This document shows positions 43,194 to 49,732 of a stretch of DNA of 64,000 bases, piece by piece. The notes beneath the pieces are model-generated. The model saw nothing but the letters and a program-made list of their open reading frames with translations, did not search any database and was not told the origin of the DNA. The number at the start of each line of letters is the position of its first letter. Position 1 is the stretch's first letter. Made by a program: the position numbers and the translations under genes. This DNA is from Flavobacterium sasangense DSM 21067 (GTDB taxonomy: Bacteria; Bacteroidota; Bacteroidia; Flavobacteriales; Flavobacteriaceae): the NCBI RefSeq assembly GCF_000686885.1, contig NZ_JMLU01000001.1:124001-188000 (forward strand), in the 5' to 3' direction.

Positions 43194-43208
43194 GTACTCA
43201 AGGCGGGA
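43194..43208. repeat. Left attachment core (15-bp direct repeat)
   Basis: GTACTCAAGGCGGGA is identical to 48986-49000. Flanking bases differ on both sides of the two copies. Confidence 0.88.
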
Positions 43209-43219
43209 GTAAAACCACC

Positions 43220-43266
43220 GCAAAAATACATTTTATAGCTTCCTACTATTCAAGGGCAAAAATACA
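43220..43266 (+). repeat. Two direct copies of GCAAAAATACA
   Basis: The 11-bp word lies at 43220-43230 and 43256-43266, 36 bp apart, just inside the left core. It may be a protein-binding site in the att region. Confidence 0.5.
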
Positions 43267-43357
43267 CTATTCACTTGAGTAATGCAATTTTATTGACTTT
43301 TTTATAAAATTAATTTTATGTTTTAAATTGTAATTGATTTTATTTAATTGCAATTTG

Positions 43358-43378
43358 CCGTACAAATACCGTACAAAT
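43358..43378 (+). promoter_or_regulatory. CCGTACAAAT repeats in the integrase leader
   Basis: CCGTACAAAT lies at 43358-43367 and 43369-43378 with an 11-bp pitch, about one helical turn. It lies 5 bp upstream of the -7 element of the integrase gene, so a bound protein would affect both recombination and int transcription. Similar repeats occur near 48910-48930. Confidence 0.55.
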
Positions 43379-43382
43379 TATT

Positions 43383-43390
43383 TACATTTG
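43383..43390 (+). promoter_or_regulatory. Promoter -7 element for the integrase
   Basis: TACATTTG fits TAnnTTTG, 19 bp before the ATG. The nearest TTG (43355-43357) is at 25 bases, with the CCGTACAAAT pair in between. Confidence 0.45.
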
Positions 43391-43409
43391 TATTACTAAA
43401 GGCAAACGT

Positions 43410-44657
43410 ATGGCAACTATTAATTTTTTATACCGTTCAAATAAAGACAAATCAAATCTAAATTTGAGATTACTATACAGAAAAAACGGTATTGATTACG
43501 TTATTGGTGGGGTTTCAAAAATTGAAGTTTCAAAAGAATATTGGAGCAAATACCACAACTCAAAACGTATTTCGGATATTGATATCAAAAACCTACAAAC
43601 TGAAGTTAATAACAAAATTTCAGACCTTGAAAACTACATTTTAAACGAGTTTGAAAACACTATTGAAGAACCAAACAAAGACTGGTTAAAAAGAACTATA
43701 AATGAATACTACAATCCTACACCAGTTGAAACAATTCCAAACGAATTGGTTAATTATTTTGAGTTCTTCAAAGACCGTAAAAAAAGCGAAATAACAGAAA
43801 GTACAGAAAAAAAATATAACACAATTAAAGCACTTTTAAAGAAGTTTGAAACCTCAACAAACAAAAAGTTTTTAATCAAAGACGTAAACGAAAATTTCAA
43901 AAAAGCCTTTGAAGACTTTTGTAATAAAAATCAATATTCACACAATACAATTGCAAGGGCGTTAAGAAGTATAAAAACCATTTGTAAACACGCACAGCAT
44001 AACGGCATCGAAGTAAGCCACCAGTTAGACGGCTTAAAAGCAAAGTACAAAGAAACTGATAATGTTTATTTGACTTTTGAAGACCTTAACAAAATTGAAA
44101 CAATAGAACCAAGTAAGTTAACTGAAAGCCTTAACAATGCGAAAGACTGGTTAATTATTAGTTGCTATACTGGTCAAAGAGTTTCAGATTTTATGAATTT
44201 TACAAAAGACCAAATTAGAATTGAAGACGGTAAGCACTTACTGGAGTTTACTCAAAAGAAAACTACTAAAAACATGACTATTCCAATACACAAAAAAGTA
44301 CTGGAAATATTAGAAAAAAGAAACGGACATTTTCCAAAACCAATTTCAGACCAAAAGTATAATGATTACATAAAAAAAGTTTGTGAAATTGCTGAACTTA
44401 ACGAAATAGTCAAGGGAGGTAAAAAAACAGAAACTGCACCCGAAAGCAAAGTTTACCGTAAAGAAGTCAAAGAGTTTCAAAAGTGGGAATTGGTAACCTC
44501 ACATATTGGTAGACGCTCTTTTGCTTCAAACTTTTACGGAACTATTCCAACTACTTTTTTAATTTACATTACAGGACATACAACAGAAAAAATGTTCCTT
44601 AACTACGTCGGAAAAAGCAATAAAGACTTAGCAATTGAATTAACAAAATACTTTTAA
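43410..44657 (+). CDS. int: Tyrosine recombinase/integrase of the element
   Basis: The enzyme catalyses element integration and excision. The 415-residue protein has an N-terminal arm-binding domain (about 1-95), a SAM-like core-binding domain (about 105-205), and the catalytic domain: Arg257 (TGQRVSD), Lys284 (TQKKT), His365 and Arg368 (SHIGRRS), His390 (TGHTTEKM) and Tyr399 (FLNYVG). The layout is the usual one for Bacteroidota integrases, and all catalytic residues are intact. It is the first gene of the element, 201 bp inside the left core and transcribed inward. Confidence 0.95.
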   Translation: MATINFLYRSNKDKSNLNLRLLYRKNGIDYVIGGVSKIEVSKEYWSKYHNSKRISDIDIKNLQTEVNNKISDLENYILNEFENTIEEPNKDWLKRTINEYYNPTPVETIPNELVNYFEFFKDRKKSEITESTEKKYNTIKALLKKFETSTNKKFLIKDVNENFKKAFEDFCNKNQYSHNTIARALRSIKTICKHAQHNGIEVSHQLDGLKAKYKETDNVYLTFEDLNKIETIEPSKLTESLNNAKDWLIISCYTGQRVSDFMNFTKDQIRIEDGKHLLEFTQKKTTKNMTIPIHKKVLEILEKRNGHFPKPISDQKYNDYIKKVCEIAELNEIVKGGKKTETAPESKVYRKEVKEFQKWELVTSHIGRRSFASNFYGTIPTTFLIYITGHTTEKMFLNYVGKSNKDLAIELTKYF

Positions 44658-44699
44658 TTTGTTGATAACCATTATAAAACAATCATAAACAGGCAAAAT

Positions 44700-45419
44700 A
44701 TGAGAAATAATAACTCCGAAAATCCAAAAGAATTATCATTAAAAGACAAAATTAGTTTTATTCAAAACTATCAAAGAACTTTTAAAAACTGGGAATCAAA
44801 CTACCAAAATAGAGTAATTGAATTTATAAATCAATATGAAGACAATTCGGAAAATATTTTTATTGAAAACGAAATTGAAAATGCTGAAAATGTTTTATTA
44901 CAACTGGGCCAGGCGTTAAAAGATAATTACATTGAAAAAGATAGTATTGATTTATTAGATACAAACCCAATGCGAGATCTTTATATTGATTTAAGAATTG
45001 AATCTACTATAAAAAGCAAAAGCACTTACAAAAAAATCAAAGCCTTTTTAGAACAAAGAAAAATTGAATTAAAACAACCTCAACAAATAGAAATCAAACC
45101 TCAAGAATCTAAAACAATTGAAGCGGAAAAGGTCGAAATCAAACCTCAAGAACATACTGATTATTTCAAAGATAATGCCTTTGAAATTTGGGAACGTCTT
45201 TTTGAAAATTTCAATATAGACAAAACCAAAAGAACTGATTTAAGATTTATGTATGAAATTATGAAGCATAACGGACAAATACATAAAACAGTTACTGTTA
45301 AAAGCATTACCGACTGGATAAATGAAACTTATGATTTTGGCATAGATAAACTACAATACACAAATATTAAAAGTAAGTCGAACGAAAACAGAATGAGTAT
45401 TTACAACCTAATTAAATAA
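44700..45419 (+). CDS. Element-encoded protein of unknown function
   Basis: I do not recognise this 239-residue protein by name. The N-terminal half is helical and acidic (KDKISFIQNYQRTFKNWESNYQ), then a linker has two copies of EIKPQE (residues about 124-148). The C-terminal ~90 residues (DYFKDNAFEIWERLFENFNI, DLRFMYEIMKHNGQI, SITDWINETY, MSIYNLIK) look like a compact helical domain that I associate with accessory genes downstream of Bacteroidota integrases. It lies 42 bp after int. A DNA-binding or regulatory role is possible but not shown. Confidence 0.78.
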   Translation: MRNNNSENPKELSLKDKISFIQNYQRTFKNWESNYQNRVIEFINQYEDNSENIFIENEIENAENVLLQLGQALKDNYIEKDSIDLLDTNPMRDLYIDLRIESTIKSKSTYKKIKAFLEQRKIELKQPQQIEIKPQESKTIEAEKVEIKPQEHTDYFKDNAFEIWERLFENFNIDKTKRTDLRFMYEIMKHNGQIHKTVTVKSITDWINETYDFGIDKLQYTNIKSKSNENRMSIYNLIK

Positions 45420-45422
45420 AGA

Positions 45423-45469
45423 GTACAAACCGTACCCAAAAAGGTACAAAACATAGTCTTTTAGGGTAC
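45423..45469 (+). promoter_or_regulatory. Cluster of four GTAC-containing sites upstream of the HTH gene
   Basis: GTAC occurs at 45423, 45432, 45444 and 45466 in the contexts GAGTACAAA, CCGTACCCA, AGGTACAAA and GGGTACAAT. GTACC-CAAAAA-GGTAC is an inverted repeat. The cluster lies in the 97-bp spacer before the helix-turn-helix gene and resembles the CCGTACAAAT sites near the element ends. Confidence 0.45.
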
Positions 45470-45516
45470 AATCCCAAACCAATATTTGCACTGTATAACA
45501 AATAATACTTTGCAAA

Positions 45517-45801
45517 ATGACAAAAGCAACCTTACTACAAAATTTGAGTCCAGAAGATTTAACGGACTTAATCGGAAACGTATTTGATGCAAAACTCAAA
45601 GACTTTCAAACACACCAAAACACCCAAACTGCAAAAGACGAACTATTAAGTCGGGAGCAAGTTTTGGAACTACTACAAATAAACTCTTCTACACTTTGGC
45701 ACTGGCAAAATAAAGGTAAAATTACCGTTTACAAATTTGCTAATAAATGTTACTACAAGCGTAGCGAATTAATGGAATCTATAACACCATTAAAAAAGTA
45801 G
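45517..45801 (+). CDS. Helix-turn-helix protein, excisionase-like
   Basis: The 94-residue protein has a C-terminal winged-helix-like segment of the HTH_17/MerR type at about 43-90 (LSREQVLELLQINSSTLWHWQNKGKI, YKFANKCYYKRSELME) after a short acidic helical region. Proteins like this next to tyrosine integrases act as directionality factors or repressors. It is the first gene of a tight block with the nuclease and next orphan (4-bp gaps). It may bind the GTAC cluster just upstream. Confidence 0.87.
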   Translation: MTKATLLQNLSPEDLTDLIGNVFDAKLKDFQTHQNTQTAKDELLSREQVLELLQINSSTLWHWQNKGKITVYKFANKCYYKRSELMESITPLKK

Positions 45802-45805
45802 TATC

Positions 45806-46312
45806 ATGAGTTTACAGGCAAAAACAAAAAGATACGTTAAATCTGAAGCTATCAAAGTGCTTGAGAATTTAGAATTTGAATTACAAAAAGCTAAATATCC
45901 AAACTTTAGATACCCAGTTAAACCAAAGCGAACCGACGCTACTACAAACGGTTTAACTAAATGCGTAATATCATACATCAAATTAAACGGCTTTCATGCT
46001 GAACGTATCAACTCAACAGGAGCTATAAAAGACAATCGTAAAACCTCAACAGATATTTTAGGGAACATTAGAACTATTGGGAGCGTACAATGGATTAAAA
46101 GCAATACACAAACTGGCACTTCAGATATTAGTGCAACTATTCGAGGGCGTAGTGTAAAAATCGAAATCAAATGTTTTTATAGTGGTGATCGTTACCAAAG
46201 CGAATCACAGAAAGAGTATCAAAGGCAAATTGAAAAGTCGGGCGGAATCTACATAATTGTAAGGACTTTTGAAGACTTCTACAATTGGTTTAATGCTTTT
46301 ATAAAACAATAA
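45806..46312 (+). CDS. VRR-NUC-type nuclease
   Basis: The 168-residue protein has the restriction-fold pattern of the VRR-NUC family: GTSDI with the metal-binding Asp, then KIEIKC with the Glu-x-Lys pair, then SESQKEYQRQIEKSGGIYIIV with the Gln and the last strand, at about residues 108-152. VRR-NUC proteins in phages act as Holliday-junction or replication-associated nucleases. An N-terminal ~55-residue helical region (LENLEFELQKAKYPNFRYPVKP) precedes it. It starts 4 bp after the HTH gene. Confidence 0.85.
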   Translation: MSLQAKTKRYVKSEAIKVLENLEFELQKAKYPNFRYPVKPKRTDATTNGLTKCVISYIKLNGFHAERINSTGAIKDNRKTSTDILGNIRTIGSVQWIKSNTQTGTSDISATIRGRSVKIEIKCFYSGDRYQSESQKEYQRQIEKSGGIYIIVRTFEDFYNWFNAFIKQ

Positions 46313-46316
46313 CACT

Positions 46317-47012
46317 ATGAATAACGAAAAGTACTTAAATTTTCCTATTCAGTTGCTAACTGGTTTTATTACCGACACCCGTAAAACACTGGATAATATA
46401 GTGAGTTATTCCGTTTATGAAAAGGCTTTAAAACTGGAACACGGTACGGAATTACAGAAAATGAAATATATCGCTAAAGAGTCTTATCAAATGAAATTGG
46501 GAAGTGATAAACATTCATTAGATAACGGCAAATTACTTTATAATAGCGTACCTAATAATTCCCCAAAAGTAGGAATGAATTTATCTATCTGGTGGGACTT
46601 TTACAAAAATGAGAAAACTGAATTTGATAAAGTGTGTTTATTAGGCTTTTTAGCAATCAAAAGCATACTAGGGAACAAATCGTATTGTAAGGTTACAAAC
46701 TTGTATTTGTGGGCAAGAATGGACGGTAAAACAAACACAATAGAAGAGGTTAGCGAATTATCAAATGAAATCAGAAAATACGCCAACAGATACCAAACCG
46801 AAAACATTAAAAACGAATTGATATTGAACTGGCATCTTATTTATTACAGTCGCTATACGAGAGGTTTTTATGTTTCATTAAAAATGAGTTTAGAAGATCT
46901 AATTTTTGAAGCTGAAAAAAAGAGAAAAAGCATCAAAGACAAACAACAGAAACAACTTCAAAATGAAGCATTAAAGAAAGTATTAGAGAGATTGAAACCA
47001 GAACCACCATAA
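46317..47012 (+). CDS. Element-encoded protein, possible replication factor
   Basis: I do not recognise this 231-residue protein. It starts KYLNFPIQLLTGFITDTRKTLDNIVSYSVYEKAL and is largely helical with a charged tail (EKKRKSIKDKQQKQLQNEALKKVLERL). Its place, 4 bp after a VRR-NUC nuclease in a small mobile element, fits a replication or recombination role, but no motif supports that directly. The 268 bases after it are AT-rich and gene-free. Confidence 0.78.
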   Translation: MNNEKYLNFPIQLLTGFITDTRKTLDNIVSYSVYEKALKLEHGTELQKMKYIAKESYQMKLGSDKHSLDNGKLLYNSVPNNSPKVGMNLSIWWDFYKNEKTEFDKVCLLGFLAIKSILGNKSYCKVTNLYLWARMDGKTNTIEEVSELSNEIRKYANRYQTENIKNELILNWHLIYYSRYTRGFYVSLKMSLEDLIFEAEKKRKSIKDKQQKQLQNEALKKVLERLKPEPP

Positions 47013-47280
47013 CAGCACCATAACAACAACTATATAAAAGGATTTACACGATTATTTTTTTTAATCAACAATTAATTTACAAAACTACAACACCTATATA
47101 AAGATTATTTAATAAGATATTCTAAAAAGGTATTTTAAAAAGATAATGTAAAAGAGTGAAAATTTTATTTTTTTTTTGAAATTAAAAATTGATAAAAAAA
47201 GTTTGTTAATTCTTAGTAATCTAAAGAGAGAAAAAAGAAAAAAGTTTCGCTAAAAAAGAAAAGAACAAAAATTATAAATC

Positions 47281-47445
47281 ATGAAACAACAAGAAGAGAA
47301 AACACCAGAAGAAGTTGAAAAAATAGCTCATGAAGTTATTTCAAATCAAACAGAATCCGAAAAGTTCAAAAAGAACTCAAAGGACAAACCGAGCGAAAAA
47401 TCCGAAGAAGAAAAAACAGTTGAAGAAATTATTGCAAACTTATAA
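47281..47445 (+). CDS. 54-residue charged protein
   Basis: The short frame encodes a highly charged Glu/Lys protein (MKQQEEKTPEEVEKIAHEVI.. SEKSEEEKTVEEIIANL) and ends 13 bp before the ATG of the 223-residue gene. It has a purine-rich lead (AAAAGAACAAAAATTATAAATC). A longer out-of-frame alternative from 47330 overlaps it. Its compact position and good amino-acid composition favour a real gene; nothing is known of its role. Confidence 0.5.
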   Translation: MKQQEEKTPEEVEKIAHEVISNQTESEKFKKNSKDKPSEKSEEEKTVEEIIANL

Positions 47446-47458
47446 ACAATCACACACC

Positions 47459-48130
47459 ATGAAAAACAGAATTTTAATCAAAGAAGACCAAGAGAGATTT
47501 GTAGAAATCTCTAAAGATTTAAAGCAATTTATGCCAGTTCTAAAAGAACTAAAATCAAGTTTTGAAGCCTTAGAAATTGGAGAATTTACAAATGATACTT
47601 TTAAGCAAATTATTTTATTAGGAGCGTCAAAACAAATCGAATCCTATATTAAAGATCTAAATAATCAATTAGACAAACAGGGAATTACAAGCTCTATAAT
47701 ACGTCAAAACGCAATTAAAGACCATGAAAGCGTAATTGAAAGATTTAAAAAATCAGTTGATAATGCAAAGCGTTTTCAACCACAAATCTATTCATCAAAC
47801 CGTCCGAAATTATCCTTAAAATTTATTTCATATGAAAATGGTTTTTGTATTAGTGAAGAAGACAAAGAAATGATTTTAGAATCATGTTGCAGGATCTACT
47901 TAGAAACAGAAGAAGAAATTAAGCTTTTTCAAGTTTCTCAAAATTTAGCCGAAGCATTTAATGAATATTTAGAAATCTTCAAACAAACAGGAATACAATC
48001 TATTAATAAGCATTACAGCGGGAGCCATGTACTAAAATATGATAACGAAAACAATGTAATGATCATAAATCCTGAGGGAGTAAAAGGTGTTTCTAACTAT
48101 AAAAAAAGACGTGAAGAGTTAGGTATTTAA
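47459..48130 (+). CDS. Element-encoded protein of unknown function
   Basis: I use the ATG at 47459 (223 residues, MKNRILIKEDQERF). An in-frame upstream ATG at 47330 would give 266 residues, but its extra part (rich in Lys, Arg and Gln) is read out of phase from the 54-residue frame and has poor composition. The protein is helical with no visible domain: KDLKQFMPVLKELKSSFEALEIGEFTND, then YEIFKQTG-like stretches. It has no signal peptide. Confidence 0.78.
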   Translation: MKNRILIKEDQERFVEISKDLKQFMPVLKELKSSFEALEIGEFTNDTFKQIILLGASKQIESYIKDLNNQLDKQGITSSIIRQNAIKDHESVIERFKKSVDNAKRFQPQIYSSNRPKLSLKFISYENGFCISEEDKEMILESCCRIYLETEEEIKLFQVSQNLAEAFNEYLEIFKQTGIQSINKHYSGSHVLKYDNENNVMIINPEGVKGVSNYKKRREELGI

Positions 48131-48195
48131 AAAATATTACTCTCAAATATCCAAAGGCATTAAACTAAAGTAGATTAAAAATAGTTTCAAAAGTT

Positions 48196-48495
48196 ATGGC
48201 AAATACAACAGGAAAAAAATTCGGAGGGCGTCAAAAAGGAACACCCAACAAGGTTAACACCACCACAGCAGAAACAAAACAAATGCTTCAAAATGTAGTT
48301 ACAAAACAAATTGAAAAGTTAGAAACTACATTAAGCAAGTTGGAGCCAGTAGAGAGAGTTAACGCATTATCAAAGTTGCTTCCGTACATTTTACCGAAGC
48401 AACAAGATATTGCAATTACAAACTATGAAGAGTTTTCTGAAGAAGAAAGGGAACGTAGAATAGAAGTATTAAAAAACAAATTATTAGAACCGTGA
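48196..48495 (+). CDS. Phage-type GGRxKGTPNK protein (DUF5681-like)
   Basis: The 99-residue protein begins MANTTGKKFGGRQKGTPNK, the opening shared by small phage-associated proteins including DUF5681 members and proteins coded next to phage terminase genes. The remainder is helical (TAETKQMLQNVVTKQIEKLETTLSKLEPVERVNALSKLLPYILPKQ). It may bind DNA. A small-terminase-like role is a hypothesis: satellites often encode their own small terminase, but no large terminase lies here. Confidence 0.8.
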   Translation: MANTTGKKFGGRQKGTPNKVNTTTAETKQMLQNVVTKQIEKLETTLSKLEPVERVNALSKLLPYILPKQQDIAITNYEEFSEEERERRIEVLKNKLLEP

Positions 48496-48782
48496 AAAAA
48501 CATATAGAATTTACAGATGCTGAGGTTTACGAACTTGAAAATCTATTTATACAGAAGTTTGAACAACTGGAATTTAAATCTATTGACTTTGATAAAAAAG
48601 CAAATATTGTAATAATTAAAAATCCAGAGATTGAACAACTTGTAAATACTTTTTACAAAGGGCGTTATTCCAAAGATGAAAACGGAAATATAAAAATGAG
48701 TTTATTTATATTTAGATTATTACAGTACCGATTTTTCAGAAACAATAAAAGCTCATATAATACAAAAGAGGGAACTTATTAA
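48492..48782 (+). CDS. Element-encoded small protein
   Basis: The 96-residue frame begins at GTG 48492, overlapping the preceding stop by 4 bp (GTGA). It shows IEFTDAEVYELENLFIQKFEQLEF and IFRLLQYRFFRNNKSSYNTK. No family is recognised. The stop codon lies in the loop of the terminator that follows. The overlap suggests co-translation with the GGRxKGTPNK protein. Confidence 0.7.
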   Translation: MKKHIEFTDAEVYELENLFIQKFEQLEFKSIDFDKKANIVIIKNPEIEQLVNTFYKGRYSKDENGNIKMSLFIFRLLQYRFFRNNKSSYNTKEGTY

Positions 48783-48801
48783 AGTTCCCTCTTTGTTTTT
48801 A
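48766..48801 (+). terminator. Terminator at the end of the element's gene block
   Basis: A 13-bp perfect stem (AAAGAGGGAACTT / AAGTTCCCTCTTT) has loop ATTA and is followed by GTTTTT. The stem begins inside the last codons of the 96-residue gene. Confidence 0.88.
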
Positions 48802-48909
48802 ATAGTATCTTACAGGCAATGCAGAAACTAAAAACAAAGTTAATCTTTATATTTTTTAGTTTCATTTTAAACTCAAAATAATCTTAATATTTTGTTTAAT
48901 AATCGGTTA

Positions 48910-48930
48910 CCGTACAAAAATCGTACATTT
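48910..48930 (+). promoter_or_regulatory. CGTAC repeats near the right end of the element
   Basis: CCGTACAAA (48910-48918) is followed by TCGTACATT (48921-48929) with an 11-bp pitch, the same arrangement and orientation as at 43358-43378. It lies 56 bp inside the right core. Confidence 0.5.
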
Positions 48931-48938
48931 TAAAGCAT

Positions 48939-48978
48939 AAAAAAACCGCAAATAATTAATAATCAATTATTTACGGTT
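48939..48978 (-). terminator. Replacement terminator for the tRNA operon, carried by the element
   Basis: On the minus strand AACCGTAAATAATT pairs with AATTATTTGCGGTT (14 bp, one G-T, 7-base loop), followed by seven T residues. It begins only 8 bp downstream of the right core in the direction of tRNA transcription. Confidence 0.82.
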
Positions 48979-48985
48979 AATTAAA

Positions 48986-49000
48986 GTACTCAAGGCGGGA
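48986..49000. repeat. Right attachment core inside tRNA-Leu
   Basis: GTACTCAAGGCGGGA, identical to 43194-43208, covers the 3' acceptor strand, discriminator base and half of the T-stem of tRNA-Leu. Confidence 0.88.
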
Positions 49001-49072
49001 CTTGAACCCGCACGGGCATTACTACCCACTGGATTTTAAGTCCAGCGTGTCTACCAATTCCACCACTCAAGC
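48987..49072 (-). tRNA. tRNA-Leu(UAA)
   Basis: The minus strand reads GCTTGAGTGGTGGAATTGG.. with anticodon loop ACTTAAAAT, a long variable arm GTGGGTAGTAATGCCC and the T-arm GCGGGTTCAAGTCCCGC; 86 bases with discriminator A. CCA is not encoded. The acceptor stem (GCTTGAG against CTTGAGT) contains three G-U pairs. It is the integration site of the element. Confidence 0.95.
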
Positions 49073-49089
49073 AAATATTTTTGGTATAG

Positions 49090-49162
49090 AGCGAAAAACG
49101 GGGTTCGAACCCGCGACCTCGACCTTGGCAAGGTCGCGCTCTACCAACTGAGCTATTTTCGC
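49090..49162 (-). tRNA. tRNA-Gly(GCC)
   Basis: The minus strand reads GCGAAAATAGCTCAGTTGG.. with anticodon stem-loop CGACC-TTGCCAA-GGTCG and T-arm GCGGGTTCGAACCCCG; 73 bases, discriminator T, no encoded CCA. It lies 17 bp upstream of tRNA-Leu and shares its transcript. Confidence 0.96.
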
Positions 49163-49218
49163 GTTTCGTATTGTAATCTTTTAAAGAACGTTGCTATACT
49201 TGTTCCGTATTGCGAGTG

Positions 49219-49248
49219 CAAATATAGCACATATTTTTATTCTTGCAA
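49219..49248 (-). promoter_or_regulatory. Promoter of the tRNA-Gly/tRNA-Leu operon
   Basis: On the minus strand TTG (49248-49246), a 19-base spacer and TATATTTG (49226-49219) match the Bacteroidota consensus, 57 bp before tRNA-Gly. Confidence 0.7.
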
Positions 49249-49443
49249 GTACTTTTTAAATAAAAATTGAAACTTTTTTATAACCTTTTGATAACGAATT
49301 ATTTATTTTAAAAATATTTTACTTAAACATACATTACAAAAAAACCAGAAATAAACTTGTAGGAAATTTTAACACAAAAAACTTGTTTTTCATTTTTTTT
49401 TTTTTTTTATTTCGAATTCATAATCTTAAATTTTTTATAAATT

Positions 49444-49689
49444 ATGAAAAAACTATTTTTTAGCTTAATTGCTACTGTTATGATTTCATCATTTGCTTTT
49501 GCAAATACAAATGAAATGAAAGTAAATGATTTTATTGAAAATCAAGAAATCATTTTAACAAACACTCAAGAATTAAATGAAGATGATTTTTGGTTTTGTT
49601 ATGAAATTGATAGAGATAGTAGTATTGATTTAATGACAGGTGACACTATCATAACAGTTACTTACAGATGTAGATGGTATTCACTATAA
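49444..49689 (+). CDS. Small secreted peptide
   Basis: The 81-residue protein has a clear signal peptide (about 1-20, ..SFAFA) and a 61-residue mature part with an acidic Asn/Glu/Ile start and an aromatic end (EDDFWFCYEIDRDSS, TVTYRCRWYSL). Two cysteines could form one disulphide. I do not recognise the family. It stands 44 bp before a GLPGLI gene but has its own terminator. A run of about 18 T residues lies about 35 bp upstream. Confidence 0.7.
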   Translation: MKKLFFSLIATVMISSFAFANTNEMKVNDFIENQEIILTNTQELNEDDFWFCYEIDRDSSIDLMTGDTIITVTYRCRWYSL

Positions 49690-49695
49690 AAAACT

Positions 49696-49724
49696 AAACA
49701 GGCTTTAAAAAGCCTGTTTTAAAT
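49696..49724 (+). terminator. Terminator after the small peptide gene
   Basis: AAACAGGCTTT faces AAAGCCTGTTT around a short A-rich centre, 7 bp after the stop, followed by T residues. Confidence 0.7.
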
Positions 49725-49732
49725 TTAAAACA

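Larger units (their letters stand above)
43088..43409. other. Gene-free stretch: old tRNA terminator, left att site, int leader
   Basis: These 322 bases hold the stranded minus-strand tRNA terminator (43162-43192), the left 15-bp core (43194-43208), an 11-bp direct repeat GCAAAAATACA (43220-43230 and 43256-43266), two copies of CCGTACAAAT (43358-43367 and 43369-43378), and a -7 element for the integrase gene (43383-43390). No gene is visible. Confidence 0.75.
43194..49000. mobile_element. tRNA-Leu-integrated element (about 5.8 kb)
   Basis: The element is bounded by the direct repeat GTACTCAAGGCGGGA at 43194-43208 and 48986-49000; the right copy is the 3' end of tRNA-Leu(UAA). It encodes a tyrosine recombinase, a helix-turn-helix protein, a VRR-NUC nuclease, a GGRxKGTPNK phage-type protein and five orphan ORFs, all rightward. 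No relaxase, capsid, portal, large terminase or toxin-antitoxin gene was recognised. Its non-tRNA end keeps the host's old tRNA terminator, and it carries a replacement beside the tRNA. Family knowledge (tyrosine integrases use tRNA 3' ends) plus the exact repeat make the boundaries firm; the satellite interpretation is inference. Confidence 0.88.

Noticed and set aside
43209..43300. Possible tRNA remnant beyond the left core
   Set aside because: Apart from the 15-bp core, no T-arm or anticodon sequence continues; only short direct repeats are seen.
47330..47458. Extended start for the 223-residue element gene
   Set aside because: The added 43 residues are unusually Lys/Arg/Gln-rich and are read out of phase with a better short frame; the ATG at 47459 is better placed.
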